Positions 19,178-27,730 of a DNA stretch of 64,000 bases are shown here, piece by piece; position 1 is the first letter of the stretch; each line of letters begins with the position of its first letter. Below the pieces are notes generated by a model, which worked only from the letters and a program-made list of their open reading frames with translations, did no database searches and was not told the DNA's origin. The position numbers were made by a program, and so were the translations under genes. Origin of the DNA: Oceanospirillaceae bacterium (GTDB lineage: Bacteria > Pseudomonadota > Gammaproteobacteria > Pseudomonadales > Balneatricaceae); NCBI GenBank assembly GCA_029938085.1, contig JAPYOS010000006.1:175526-239525 (forward strand). Reading direction: 5' to 3'.

Positions 19178-19226
19178 GGGTGATTATATAGAATGTAATA
19201 ATAACACCACAGTATTCGGACCCACT

Positions 19227-19991
19227 ATGACTTTAGCGCTATCGATTACCGATTTACATAAAAGCTTTGATGACAATGAAGTCATTAAAGGCATGTCCTT
19301 GACCGCCAACAAGGGTGACGTGATTTCGTTGATCGGCGCTAGTGGTTCCGGTAAGAGTACTTTCTTACGCTGCATTAACTTGTTAGAAACACCTAACAGT
19401 GGCGAAGTGCGTGTTGCCGGTGAACTGATCGAGATGAAAACCGATAGTAAAGGCAACCGCCTACCGACTAATCAAAAACAAGTCGACCGTATACGTACTA
19501 AGCTAGGCATGGTGTTCCAAAGTTTTAACCTATGGAGCCACATGACTATTTTAGAAAATATCATGGAAGCGCCAGTGCATGTGTTGGGCCAGTCAAAAGA
19601 TGAGGCCAAGGCTAATGCTATGCAGCTGTTAGAAAAGGTGGGTATTGCCGACAAAGCTCAGCAATACCCCGACCATTTGTCTGGCGGCCAACAGCAACGT
19701 GCGGCTATTGCCCGCGCCTTAGCCATGGACCCAGAAGTGATGTTGTTTGATGAACCCACTTCAGCGCTGGACCCAGAATTAGTGGGTGAAGTATTGAAGG
19801 TGATGCGTCAGTTGGCTGCAGAAGGCCGCACCATGATCGTAGTGACTCACGAAATGACCTTTGCTCGCGAAGTGTCCTCCCAAGTTATATTCCTCCATCA
19901 AGGATTGATTGAAGAACAAGGTACACCGGAAGAAGTGTTCCAGAATCCAAAATCAGATCGATGCCGTCAGTTTTTGGCGTCGAGCTATTAA
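19227..19991 (+). CDS. Polar amino-acid ABC transporter ATP-binding protein (HisP/OccP-like)
   Basis: This is the ATPase of a PAAT-family importer, 254 residues from the chosen ATG, the size of HisP. Walker A is GASGSGKST, the signature is LSGGQQQR and Walker B is [14 protein letters not shown], with the H-loop in VVTHEMTFA. The insertion between residues about 75 and 90, which links EMKTDSKGN to [11 protein letters not shown], is typical of the HisP, OccP and NocP group that serves basic amino acids and opines. The start at 19227 agrees with the promoter upstream. The binding protein gene follows after 52 bases. Substrate cannot be fixed from the ATPase. Confidence 0.9.
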   Translation: MTLALSITDLHKSFDDNEVIKGMSLTANKGDVISLIGASGSGKSTFLRCINLLETPNSGEVRVAGELIEMKTDSKGNRLPTNQKQVDRIRTKLGMVFQSFNLWSHMTILENIMEAPVHVLGQSKDEAKANAMQLLEKVGIADKAQQYPDHLSGGQQQRAAIARALAMDPEVMLFDEPTSALDPELVGEVLKVMRQLAAEGRTMIVVTHEMTFAREVSSQVIFLHQGLIEEQGTPEEVFQNPKSDRCRQFLASSY

Positions 19992-20043
19992 ATCCCAGCC
20001 ATTAGGCTGACAATAACCACAATAAATGAACGATGAGGTTCTT

Positions 20044-20799
20044 ATGAAAAAACTAGTTACTGCTGTATTAACTGCGGGCGCGTTAGCCATGTCTATGGGC
20101 GCTGTTGCGTCTGACACAATCTTGATGGGTACCGAAGGTGCATACCCTCCATATAACTACTACGACAGTGACAACAACCTAATCGGTTTTGACATTGAAG
20201 TGGGCGACGCGCTTTGTGCTGCCATGGCTGCCGATTGTGAGTGGGTTACCTCTGACTGGGATGGCATCATCCCTGCATTGTTAGCCAAAAAGTTCGACAC
20301 TATCCTTGCGTCTATGTCTATTACTGACGAACGTAAGCAAAAGATCGACTTCACTAACAAGTACTACAACACGCCTAACCGCTTTATCCGTGCCGCTGGT
20401 TCTAGCACTGAAGCGACTTCGGGCATGATTATTGGTGTTCAAAGCTCAACTGTTCAAGAAAACTACCTACGTGGCGAGTTTGGCGATATTTTGGAAATCC
20501 GTACCTACGGTGCCCAGGAAGAAGCTAACCTAGACTTTTCTGCTGGCCGTGTAGACCTGTTATTTGTTGACGTCATCGTCGGCGACGAAATGATGAAGGC
20601 TTCTGGTATTGAAGGCGAATTCTTTGGCGCAGACATTGCTGACTCTAAGTACTTTGGTGCTGGTGCTGGTATCGGTGTTCGTCAAGAAGACACTGAATTA
20701 CGTGATCGTTTGAACAAAGCCCTAGAGCAAATCCTAGCCGACGGCACATATGATGCTATCAGTGACAAGTGGTTTGGTTTTAGCGTTTACGGTGGCTAA
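20044..20799 (+). CDS. Periplasmic amino-acid/opine-binding protein of ABC transporter
   Basis: This solute-binding protein (family 3) has 251 residues. Its first 22 residues form a signal peptide ([19 protein letters not shown]), probably cut after AVA. The mature part begins with [14 protein letters not shown] and [11 protein letters not shown], as in lysine/arginine/ornithine- and octopine-binding proteins. [19 protein letters not shown] and [15 protein letters not shown] are family signatures. I chose ATG 20044, since GAGG lies seven bases upstream and the signal peptide then starts cleanly; an in-frame ATG at 20026 would put six extra residues before it. A hairpin follows the stop, which may make this gene's transcript more abundant than that of the permeases. 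Confidence 0.92.
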   Translation: MKKLVTAVLTAGALAMSMGAVASDTILMGTEGAYPPYNYYDSDNNLIGFDIEVGDALCAAMAADCEWVTSDWDGIIPALLAKKFDTILASMSITDERKQKIDFTNKYYNTPNRFIRAAGSSTEATSGMIIGVQSSTVQENYLRGEFGDILEIRTYGAQEEANLDFSAGRVDLLFVDVIVGDEMMKASGIEGEFFGADIADSKYFGAGAGIGVRQEDTELRDRLNKALEQILADGTYDAISDKWFGFSVYGG

Positions 20800-20810
20800 T
20801 TAAGTCACTG

Positions 20811-20858
20811 AAAAGGGCTGCTTATGTTGGCTTGCGTTAGCCTAGGCCGCCCTTTTAT
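20811..20858 (+). terminator. Intercistronic hairpin between binding protein and permeases
   Basis: AAAAGGGC at 20811-20818 pairs perfectly with GCCCTTTT at 20849-20856, and GGCT/AGCC can pair inside the loop. The T-rich 3' arm resembles a weak intrinsic terminator or an mRNA 3'-end stabiliser. In periplasmic transport operons such hairpins commonly let the binding protein gene be expressed above the permeases. The function here is inferred. Confidence 0.55.
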
Positions 20859-20881
20859 TAATCTATTAGGCAGTATTACTT

Positions 20882-21568
20882 ATGTTAGATTTGCACGGCT
20901 ACGGCTGGCTCTTATTTGACGGTTTACAATTAACTATCGCTGTAGGCCTTTGCGCTATGGTGGTTGCTGTATTGCTTGGATTACTCGGTAGCTGGGGCAA
21001 GCTTGCCGACAATTGGTGGGCCAACGCGGCTGCCAATATCTATACCACCGTGGTTCGTGGTGTGCCCGAACTTATTCTTTTATTGTTGGTGTATTTTGGT
21101 ACGCCCACATTGATTCAGTCCATTGCTACACGCATGGGCTACGACATTCGGGTTGATATTAATCCGTTTATCGCCGGTACCATTACCATTGGTTTTATTT
21201 ACGGTGCTTTTGCCACAGAGGTACTGCGTGGCGCTTTTCAGTCCATCCCTAAGGGGCAGGCAGAGGCTGCACGGGCCATTGGTATGCACCGCATCAAAAC
21301 CTTCCAGCGTATATTATTACCCCAAGCCATGCGTTTTGCCCTGCCAGGCTTGGGCAACGTGTGGATGGTGTTGATTAAGGCGACCGCGCTGATCTCTATT
21401 ATTCAGTTGGATGAGCTCATGCGTAAAACTAAAATTGCCTCTAACGCTACCCATGAGCCCTTTACTTTTTACTTGCTGGCGTCGTTTATTTATTTAGGCA
21501 TTACCTTAGTGTCGATGATGGCACAAAAACGCGCCGAAGCATGGGCTAATAAGGGAGTCACGCGCTAA
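20882..21568 (+). CDS. Polar amino-acid ABC transporter permease (HisQ/OccQ-like)
   Basis: This is an inner-membrane permease of the HisQ type, 228 residues with about five membrane segments. The N-terminal GYGWLLFDGLQLTIAVGLCA, the motif VVRGVPELILLLLVYFG, and the EAA loop EAARAIGMHRIKTFQRILLP, which contacts the ATPase, are all typical. It shares one base with the next permease gene (TAATG). It should pair with HisM-like product and two ATPase copies to make the importer. Confidence 0.92.
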   Translation: MLDLHGYGWLLFDGLQLTIAVGLCAMVVAVLLGLLGSWGKLADNWWANAAANIYTTVVRGVPELILLLLVYFGTPTLIQSIATRMGYDIRVDINPFIAGTITIGFIYGAFATEVLRGAFQSIPKGQAEAARAIGMHRIKTFQRILLPQAMRFALPGLGNVWMVLIKATALISIIQLDELMRKTKIASNATHEPFTFYLLASFIYLGITLVSMMAQKRAEAWANKGVTR

Positions 21569-22278
21569 TGGATTTTTCTATTGTTTGGCAGTACCTACCC
21601 AAGTTGCTCGAAGGCGCTTGGATCACCTTGTGGATTACTGTGGTGAGCTTAGCCATAGGTTTGGCTTGTGCCGTGCCGTTAGCGTTAGCGCGTTTGTCAA
21701 AGCATCCGCTGATCTACTCACCGGCTTACCTATTTGTATTGTATTTTCGTGGTACACCGTTATTGGTACAGATTTTTTTAATCTATTACGGCAGTGGCCA
21801 GTTCCGCCACGAACTTACCGATTTAGGCTTGTGGGGCTTCTTCCGTGACCCGTGGTTCTGTGGCATTTTAGCGTTGGTATTGAATACCGCCGCTTATTCA
21901 GCCGAGATCTTCCGCGGCGCCATTAGCGCCGTACCACGCAATGACATAGAAGCAGGCCGAGCCTGTGGCATGTCTGGGTTGTTATTGTTTCGCCGTATTA
22001 CCTTGCCCAAAGCCTTTCGTATTGGTTTGCCGGCTTATGGCAACGAAGTTATCTTTTTGCTACAAGCCACCTCCTTGGTGTCAACCATCACTATTTTGGA
22101 TTTAACCGGTATTTCACGTCAGTTAATCTCCAAAACCTTTGCCGTGTATGAGTTCTACCTTACCGCAGCGGCTATGTATTTGGTGATGACCTACGCGTTG
22201 GTGTACTTGTTCCGAGTGTGGGAAAAACGTTTGAGCGGACACCTACAGGCCCGTGTTGTTACCGAACCCCGCGCCTAA
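21568..22278 (+). CDS. Polar amino-acid ABC transporter permease (HisM/OccM-like)
   Basis: This is the second permease, 236 residues, HisM type. FRGTPLLVQIFLIYYGSGQF, AAYSAEIFRGAISAVPRNDI and the EAA loop EAGRACGMSGLLLFRRITLP are clear. It starts at the ATG that overlaps the stop of the first permease. Its last 26 bases overlap the start of the FAD protein gene, so transporter and dehydrogenase genes are physically interleaved and probably translationally coupled. Confidence 0.92.
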   Translation: MDFSIVWQYLPKLLEGAWITLWITVVSLAIGLACAVPLALARLSKHPLIYSPAYLFVLYFRGTPLLVQIFLIYYGSGQFRHELTDLGLWGFFRDPWFCGILALVLNTAAYSAEIFRGAISAVPRNDIEAGRACGMSGLLLFRRITLPKAFRIGLPAYGNEVIFLLQATSLVSTITILDLTGISRQLISKTFAVYEFYLTAAAMYLVMTYALVYLFRVWEKRLSGHLQARVVTEPRA

Positions 22279-23386
22279 CGCCGAGGCTTATGACTGGATC
22301 ATCGTCGGTGGTGGTCTGGTTGGTGCTGCGGTGGCTTACGGCCTAATTCAAAAACAACCCCAATTACGCATCTTAGTCTTGGATGGTGGTGATACAGATC
22401 ACCGCGCATCGGTGGGTAATTTTGGCCTCATTTGGGTGCAAGGCAAAGGCTACGATTTTCCTGCTTATGCTAATTGGAGCTTACAAGGGGCTAACTTGTG
22501 GCCTGAGTTTGCAAAACAGTTGACTCAACAAAGCCAAATTGATTTAGCTTACCAGCGTCAAGGCGGCTTAGAATTTGCCTTAACTCAGGTAGATCTTGAT
22601 GCTTTGTCTGCCGAAATGGCAGCCATGGCCGAGCATACTCAGGGTGATTTTAAGTATCAGGTATTGGACCGTGAAGCTACGATGGCCGTACAGCCTGGCT
22701 TAGGTGAGTCGGTAGTGGGTGCGATACATAGCCACCAAGATGGCCAAGTGAACCCGCTGTATTTGTTATCGGCTTTGCATAAAGCCATACAGGCCATGGG
22801 GGTTGAATATCGGGCTCGTTGCCCGGTAGATCAAGTGGTTGTTACCGAACAGGGCTTTCAAATAGCAGCATTCACCACTAAAAAAGTAGCTCTATGTGCT
22901 GGGCTAGACAATCAACGTCTAGGCCTGCAGTTGGATATGCACTTGCCGGTGAGTCCACTTAAAGGCCAAATATTGATTACTGAACGGGCCCCTTCTGGAC
23001 TACTTAACTACGCCTCACCCCAATTACGCCAAACCGCTGAGGGCACCATTCAGGTGGGTGGCTCTCATGAACACACCGATTTAGATGACAGCACAAATCT
23101 ACAGGTGATGCAGAATATTGCGGCCGATGCGGTGGCCTTAATGCCTGCGCTTGCCCAATTACAGTTGGTACGTAGTTGGGGTGCGTTACGCGTCATGTCG
23201 CCAGACGGGGCACCTATTTATCAAGCCTCCAGCAGCTATAAAGGTGCCTATGGCATATGCTGCCACAGTGGTGTTAGCCTTGCTGCGGCCCACGCTGGGC
23301 CATTATCAGATTGGTTGTTGGGTGTGGCAGCAGCACCCCAAAAAACACTTATTGAGGCCATGAATAATGACCGCTTCTCTGTTTAG
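22253..23386 (+). CDS. FAD-dependent oxidoreductase, DAO type (opine/D-hydroxyproline dehydrogenase beta-like subunit)
   Basis: This 377-residue flavoprotein has the N-terminal dinucleotide motif DWIIVGGGLVGAAVAYGL and the ASVGNFGLIWVQGKG stretch seen in OoxB/NoxB-like opine oxidase subunits and D-hydroxyproline dehydrogenase subunits. The C-terminal SWGALRVMSPDGAPIYQ matches D-amino-acid oxidase-like enzymes. It would oxidise the C-N bond of a secondary amine or imino acid. No ATG is available; GTG at 22253 with AGG eight bases upstream is the best start and overlaps the permease by 26 bases. It overlaps the 2Fe-2S gene by 20 bases. The substrate is unknown. Confidence 0.82.
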   Translation: MLLPNPAPNAEAYDWIIVGGGLVGAAVAYGLIQKQPQLRILVLDGGDTDHRASVGNFGLIWVQGKGYDFPAYANWSLQGANLWPEFAKQLTQQSQIDLAYQRQGGLEFALTQVDLDALSAEMAAMAEHTQGDFKYQVLDREATMAVQPGLGESVVGAIHSHQDGQVNPLYLLSALHKAIQAMGVEYRARCPVDQVVVTEQGFQIAAFTTKKVALCAGLDNQRLGLQLDMHLPVSPLKGQILITERAPSGLLNYASPQLRQTAEGTIQVGGSHEHTDLDDSTNLQVMQNIAADAVALMPALAQLQLVRSWGALRVMSPDGAPIYQASSSYKGAYGICCHSGVSLAAAHAGPLSDWLLGVAAAPQKTLIEAMNNDRFSV

Positions 23387-23678
23387 TCGGCTTGATCAGC
23401 ACCAGCCCTCAAACCCAGATTCCTGTAGTATCCGGTTAAACGGTATTGAGCATCAGGTGCCAAGGTCCATGAGCGTGGCCGCAGCGTTATTGTACTTGGG
23501 CCAGCGTGCCACCAGGACGCACCCTGTGAGTGGTCAGCCTCGGGCTGCGTTATGCCATATGGGTGTTTGTTTTGAGTGTTTAGTGACCATTGATGGGCAG
23601 CAGAGCCAGCGCGGGTGCATGCGCCCAGTGACGGCCAATATGTCGATTATTACAACATCTAAGGGCCAAAGCGAATGA
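23367..23678 (+). CDS. 2Fe-2S ferredoxin-like subunit of the FAD dehydrogenase complex
   Basis: This 103-residue protein is a small [2Fe-2S] subunit like HcnA or the gamma subunit of D-hydroxyproline dehydrogenase. Ligand spacing is clear in LCHMGVCFECLVTIDG followed by RGCMRP. The N-terminal half holds the beta-grasp segment IRLNGIEHQVPRSMSVAAAL. It lies between, and overlaps, the two FAD subunit genes (20 bases and 4 bases), the usual arrangement of these three-subunit dehydrogenases. Electrons probably pass through it to the respiratory chain. Confidence 0.85.
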   Translation: MTASLFSRLDQHQPSNPDSCSIRLNGIEHQVPRSMSVAAALLYLGQRATRTHPVSGQPRAALCHMGVCFECLVTIDGQQSQRGCMRPVTANMSIITTSKGQSE

Positions 23679-25060
23679 CCCAGATATACGATTATTTGAT
23701 GGTGGGCGCAGGCCCAGCCGGTATGGCGGCTGCGATCGAAGCCAGTCACGCAGGGTTAAAGGTGTTGGTGCTCGATCAAGCTGCCACGGCAGGTGGCCAG
23801 ATCTATCGCAATGTGAGTCACGCTTCCGCTGCGCAACAGCAGGTGTTGGGGCCTGACTATGGCTTGGGTAAACCACTATTGAAGGCGTTTATGGCGGCAC
23901 CATGTGATTACCAGCCGTTAGCGCAGGTATGGAATATAGAGCCCCATGCGCAGGGATTTACTGTGGCGGCATTAATCGATGGGCGGTCGGTAAGCTTTGT
24001 GGCCAGTGACTTACTCATCGTTAACGGTGCTATGGAGCGACCTATGGCGGTTGCAGGTTGGGAAAAGCCTGGAGTCATGACCGCCGGTGCTGGGCAAATA
24101 CTATTAAAGGCCTCAGCACTGTTGCCCAAGCAAGTGGTGTTGGCAGGGTCTGGCCCGCTATTACTCCTGTTGGCGCATCAATACCGCGCTGCTGGAGTCA
24201 CTATAACGGCATTATTAGATACCACACCTCGGTCTAATTATTGGCGTGCTATGCCCTGGCTGCTCGCTGGGCTAAGTATGCCTAAACAACTATTTAAAGG
24301 TGTGTGGCTAAGCTTGGTTCAACGTATACGTGTGCCTTACTTTTCCAATGTGACTGACATTAACATTGTAGGTAATGCTGAAGTTAAAGCAGTGCGCTTT
24401 ATGGTGGCGGGTAAAGAGTACGAGGTGCCGACTAACTTGGTACTACTGCATCAAGGCATTGTTGCCCAGACTCAAATGGCACAAACTTTGGCTTGTAAAC
24501 AGGAGTGGAGCGACGCCAAGCAGTGCTGGCAAACCCAGGTGGCAGAAGCGGGGCAAACCTCAGTGCCAGGCGTACAAGTCGCCGGTGACGCAGGCGCCAT
24601 CGGTGGTGCTCAGCTGGCCCAGCTAGAAGGCCGATTAGCGGCTATGGCACGGGTTAAGCAAAGTTGTACACACTCAAGCTGGGCAAGAAAAATGGCTTAC
24701 TTAGCGTTGTCTTGGCGCATACGCCAATTACATTGGGCTCGAGGTTTGGTGGATCGGTTGTATCAACCGGCCCCTTGGTTGTCGACCCCCACAGGCACTA
24801 CCGTGGTGTGTCGGTGTGAGCAGATTAGCGCCGCAGAGATAACCGATATTGCCAAGGCAGGTTGTGCTGGAGTCAACCAGCTTAAAGCCTTTAGTCGAGC
24901 GGGTATGGGGCCCTGCCAAGGCCGCCAATGCGGGCTTAACTTGGGCTACTTAGTCGCCCAAGCCCAAGGTCGGCCGATGGCACAGGTGGAGCCGCTTTCG
25001 GTACGCCCGCCCCTGAGTCCGATCAATTTGGGGCAGCTAGCTCAGGCGATAGACTTGTGA
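23675..25060 (+). CDS. FAD/NAD(P)-binding oxidoreductase with BFD-like 2Fe-2S domain (opine dehydrogenase alpha-like subunit)
   Basis: This 461-residue protein has a FAD motif at the N terminus (YLMVGAGPAGMAAAIEAS, then TAGGQIYR), a second dinucleotide motif near residue 155 (VVLAGSGPLLLLLA), and a C-terminal BFD-like cluster domain from about residue 375 (VVCRCEQIS and MGPCQGRQCG). This layout is that of OoxA/NoxA, HcnB and the alpha subunit of D-hydroxyproline dehydrogenases. It completes the FAD / 2Fe-2S / FAD set. Its 3' end overlaps the convergent signalling operon by 19 bases. Confidence 0.85.
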   Translation: MTQIYDYLMVGAGPAGMAAAIEASHAGLKVLVLDQAATAGGQIYRNVSHASAAQQQVLGPDYGLGKPLLKAFMAAPCDYQPLAQVWNIEPHAQGFTVAALIDGRSVSFVASDLLIVNGAMERPMAVAGWEKPGVMTAGAGQILLKASALLPKQVVLAGSGPLLLLLAHQYRAAGVTITALLDTTPRSNYWRAMPWLLAGLSMPKQLFKGVWLSLVQRIRVPYFSNVTDINIVGNAEVKAVRFMVAGKEYEVPTNLVLLHQGIVAQTQMAQTLACKQEWSDAKQCWQTQVAEAGQTSVPGVQVAGDAGAIGGAQLAQLEGRLAAMARVKQSCTHSSWARKMAYLALSWRIRQLHWARGLVDRLYQPAPWLSTPTGTTVVCRCEQISAAEITDIAKAGCAGVNQLKAFSRAGMGPCQGRQCGLNLGYLVAQAQGRPMAQVEPLSVRPPLSPINLGQLAQAIDL

Positions 25061-25962
25061 TGCAGGTTGTACAGATCTTCTACTGCCTTCTGCGCAGCTA
25101 AAAAACGCGTTAATAGTTGCGGATCAAACTGGCTTGGGCTTAAGTAGCCATCGCCGCGGCGCAGTTTATTAATGCTGGTGGCATGGTCGCAAGCTTTGGC
25201 ATAGCGTTTGTTTTTTCTGAGCCCTAAATAACTATCGTAGAGCTTGGCTAGCCTAGCGGCTAGGCAGATAGCTTCGGCTTTAATCCCCAGTGGATAGCCA
25301 CTACCATCCCAATGTTCGTGATGTTGATTGGCCACTGTAGCGGCTTGGTTTAGGCCTTGTTGTTGCAGCCATTGGCCGCCCGCCAGGGTATGGCAGGCTA
25401 ATTGGGCGAAGCCGACAGGGTCCAACCGAAGTTGTTGATTGAGTTTGGCAAACACCGCTGCCTGTAGAGCAACATTGCGCCAGGCTATGATTCCTGCCTG
25501 CAACGCTTGTTCTTCTTGGCTCCAGTGGTCGGCCATCATCAGGTTCACAAATGCAGCTAACATGGGTTCTGGTGCTGGTCCCAAATTCGACTCAAAATGC
25601 AGATTTTGTGGGTCGTCACAAGTCAGTTGGGGCACTTGAGCAACACCATTGAGCCACGCGGTTAGTATGCTTTCCTGTAGCGGGGCGATACTAATATGAC
25701 GACAGCCAAGTTGCATCACACAGATTAATTGGCAATGATCAAGGTAGGCATCAATGAGTAACCAATCGTCAATCTTAGGCCAGTGGTCTGGAATGGGGGT
25801 CTGGCCCCATAAATAGGGTTTGATGTGAGCGTAGTCGAGGGCCAGCTTTGTTGTGTGTTGGCGTTCTTGGCCGCTATCGACGAGACTCGTATGGCCTTGG
25901 CTGTGGAGCCAAAACTCTAATGCGTCTCTCACGCTAGAGTTTACTGCTAGCAGTACCTTCAT
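25042..25962 (-). CDS. Degenerate HD-GYP domain protein (predicted inactive)
   Basis: The C-terminal half of this 306-residue protein is an HD-GYP domain, shown by HHEHWDGSGYP at residues 214-224 and by His191. Canonical HD-GYP phosphodiesterases, which cleave cyclic di-GMP, need an earlier HD pair (HDIGK) and a later Asp in a VADVFDAL-like motif. Here the matching positions read AAVFAKL (about 168-174) and LAKLYDSY (238-245), so key metal ligands are missing. The N-terminal 110 residues look like a decayed receiver domain. It overlaps the kinase gene by four bases. I infer a binding or scaffold role, not catalysis. Confidence 0.75.
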   Translation of the reverse strand: MKVLLAVNSSVRDALEFWLHSQGHTSLVDSGQERQHTTKLALDYAHIKPYLWGQTPIPDHWPKIDDWLLIDAYLDHCQLICVMQLGCRHISIAPLQESILTAWLNGVAQVPQLTCDDPQNLHFESNLGPAPEPMLAAFVNLMMADHWSQEEQALQAGIIAWRNVALQAAVFAKLNQQLRLDPVGFAQLACHTLAGGQWLQQQGLNQAATVANQHHEHWDGSGYPLGIKAEAICLAARLAKLYDSYLGLRKNKRYAKACDHATSINKLRRGDGYLSPSQFDPQLLTRFLAAQKAVEDLYNLHHKSIA

Positions 25963-27002
25963 GAGTGAGTTGGGTCAGCCGCTAGGGGTAACCACAGGTT
26001 AAATACGGTGGCACCTGGGCTGGAAGTCAGCTTGAGGTTACCGCCTAAATCTTGGCTTAAGTCTCGACACAAAGCGAGACCTAAACCGGTGCCCTGGGCG
26101 CCGGCTTTACTGGTGTAATAGGCCTCAAACACCTGCTCTTGCAAGGCTAGGTCGATGCCTGGGCCATTGTCGTCTACACTAATGTTTATGCCAGCGCTGC
26201 CCTGCGACATGTGGCTCACGCTAACATTAACTTGTGGAGGAGGGGTTGTTTGGCCCACAAGAGCATCACGGGCGTTGTTGATCAAGTTAATCAGCACCTG
26301 TTCCAAGCGTTGTGCTTGGCCATAGACTAACTGTGGTTGGCCGGTGTTGTGGCTGCTAATTTTGACTTGTTGAATTTGTAACTGGCTCTTTAGTAAGTTG
26401 ACCACATGCTCAACACTCTTAGAGGCATTAAAGGTGGTTAGATTAATGGATTGGTGGCCTACCATTTCACGCATGTTGGTCAGGGTATCGGCACAACGTC
26501 CCACTTGCTCATCTAAGGCGGTTAAGTGGTCGGCTAAATCACCGATAGGCCCATTTTTTTGCATTGCTTGTAGGCCGTAGAGGCGTAGACGCATGGCGTT
26601 AAGAGGTTGGTTTACTTCGTGGCAAATCCCCGCCATGACTTGGCCTACAGCGGCGAGTTGCGACTGGTGTTGCCAGTGTAAGCTAGTACGGCCCAGGGCG
26701 GTTTGGTCGCTTATTTGCCAAATTAACAGGCCATCTTGTTGTGCGGCAGTCCACAACAACCACCGATCAGGTGAGTCAGAACTACTGGCGAAAGGCAAAA
26801 GTTTGCTCTGGCCTGGCTCAAGTTGGCGTAACTGTAGCCATTGGTCAGCGCCAAGCAGTTGGGTGCATTGGTTTAGCGTGGGGCGTATGGGAAGTTGCAG
26901 CAGGCTTGTGGCCGCCGCGTTCAATTTCATGGTTTGAGTCTGCGGGTCAAATGAGGCCGCGGCAAACAGAGCGCTTAATGTAGCGCTGGCATGATTGTCC
27001 AT
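25959..27002 (-). CDS. Soluble sensor histidine kinase
   Basis: This 347-residue kinase has no membrane segment. Residues 1-115 are a sensor region of unknown, possibly PAS-like, fold. The phospho-acceptor is His128 in ICHEVNQPLNAMR, an H-box of the NtrB/FixL-like HPK4 group. The N-box is LINLINNARDAL (about 237-248), G1 is DDNGPGID (277-284) and G2 is GTGLGLAL (304-311). It lies 30 bases downstream of a response regulator gene and overlaps the HD-GYP gene, so the three form one operon. The signal is unknown. Confidence 0.9.
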   Translation of the reverse strand: MDNHASATLSALFAAASFDPQTQTMKLNAAATSLLQLPIRPTLNQCTQLLGADQWLQLRQLEPGQSKLLPFASSSDSPDRWLLWTAAQQDGLLIWQISDQTALGRTSLHWQHQSQLAAVGQVMAGICHEVNQPLNAMRLRLYGLQAMQKNGPIGDLADHLTALDEQVGRCADTLTNMREMVGHQSINLTTFNASKSVEHVVNLLKSQLQIQQVKISSHNTGQPQLVYGQAQRLEQVLINLINNARDALVGQTTPPPQVNVSVSHMSQGSAGINISVDDNGPGIDLALQEQVFEAYYTSKAGAQGTGLGLALCRDLSQDLGGNLKLTSSPGATVFNLWLPLAADPTHS

Positions 27003-27032
27003 GGCGGCCTTATCCTGTCGATGCGTGATGGG

Positions 27033-27626
27033 TTAGCCTTTTACTGCCTGTAATACCAATTCTTTGAGTTCGTCCACTGGAATCGGTTTGTGTAATACTG
27101 GCACACTGGCGGGTAGATTGCTGGCTTGGATTTCTGCCTCCCCCATACCTGTGACTACAATGGGGGTTAAATGCTTGTATTGTTCATCGTTATGTAAGCG
27201 ATCAATAATTGCAAAACCATCTAATTCGGGCATTTGTAAATCGGTGATTAGCACTGTTGGTCGGAACTCACCAATTTTGACTAACGCATCAATGCCATTT
27301 TCGGAGGTTTCAACTTGTAGGCTTGGAAACCAGTTATTAATAAGCATTTTGTATAACAACAGGGTGTCTTTGTCGTCGTCTACAATTAATACGGTGGTAG
27401 GGCCTTTGGCCGAGGAGCGACGAATAGGGGTTTGTTTTTCAGCCTTTTCGTCAAGCAACTGCTGTATAGATCCGACACTAATACGGCGATGACCACCGGC
27501 TGTTTTCCAAGCTTGTAAGGCGCCACTTTCAACCCAGAGTTGCACGGTGCGTACAGATACGTTGAGTAATGTGGCGGCTTGCCGAGTAGTTAATTCGGAC
27601 ATAGTAGAAAGATCGATACTGCTCAT
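27033..27626 (-). CDS. Response regulator with N-terminal MerR/excisionase-like DNA-binding domain
   Basis: This 197-residue protein has an inverted layout. Residues about 10-60 form a MerR/excisionase-type winged helix (TTRQAATLLNVSVRTVQLWV, then GGHRRIS), and residues 78-197 are a receiver domain. The receiver has the acidic pair Asp83/Asp84, phospho-acceptor Asp129 in LITDLQMPELDG, Thr159 and Lys180 (HKPIP), so it should be phosphorylatable. AGGTGA precedes the ATG at 27626; an in-frame ATG at residue 9 is an alternative. It is first in a three-gene signalling operon. Target genes are not evident. Confidence 0.9.
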   Translation of the reverse strand: MSSIDLSTMSELTTRQAATLLNVSVRTVQLWVESGALQAWKTAGGHRRISVGSIQQLLDEKAEKQTPIRRSSAKGPTTVLIVDDDKDTLLLYKMLINNWFPSLQVETSENGIDALVKIGEFRPTVLITDLQMPELDGFAIIDRLHNDEQYKHLTPIVVTGMGEAEIQASNLPASVPVLHKPIPVDELKELVLQAVKG

Positions 27627-27730
27627 GTGCGTTTTTTCACCTAAAATGATATTGCGTCCATTATTATCAAAATTACCAATTTAAAATAGATAAAAAACGC
27701 AGTTTATTGTTGTTTATTTGTGTCTTTATG

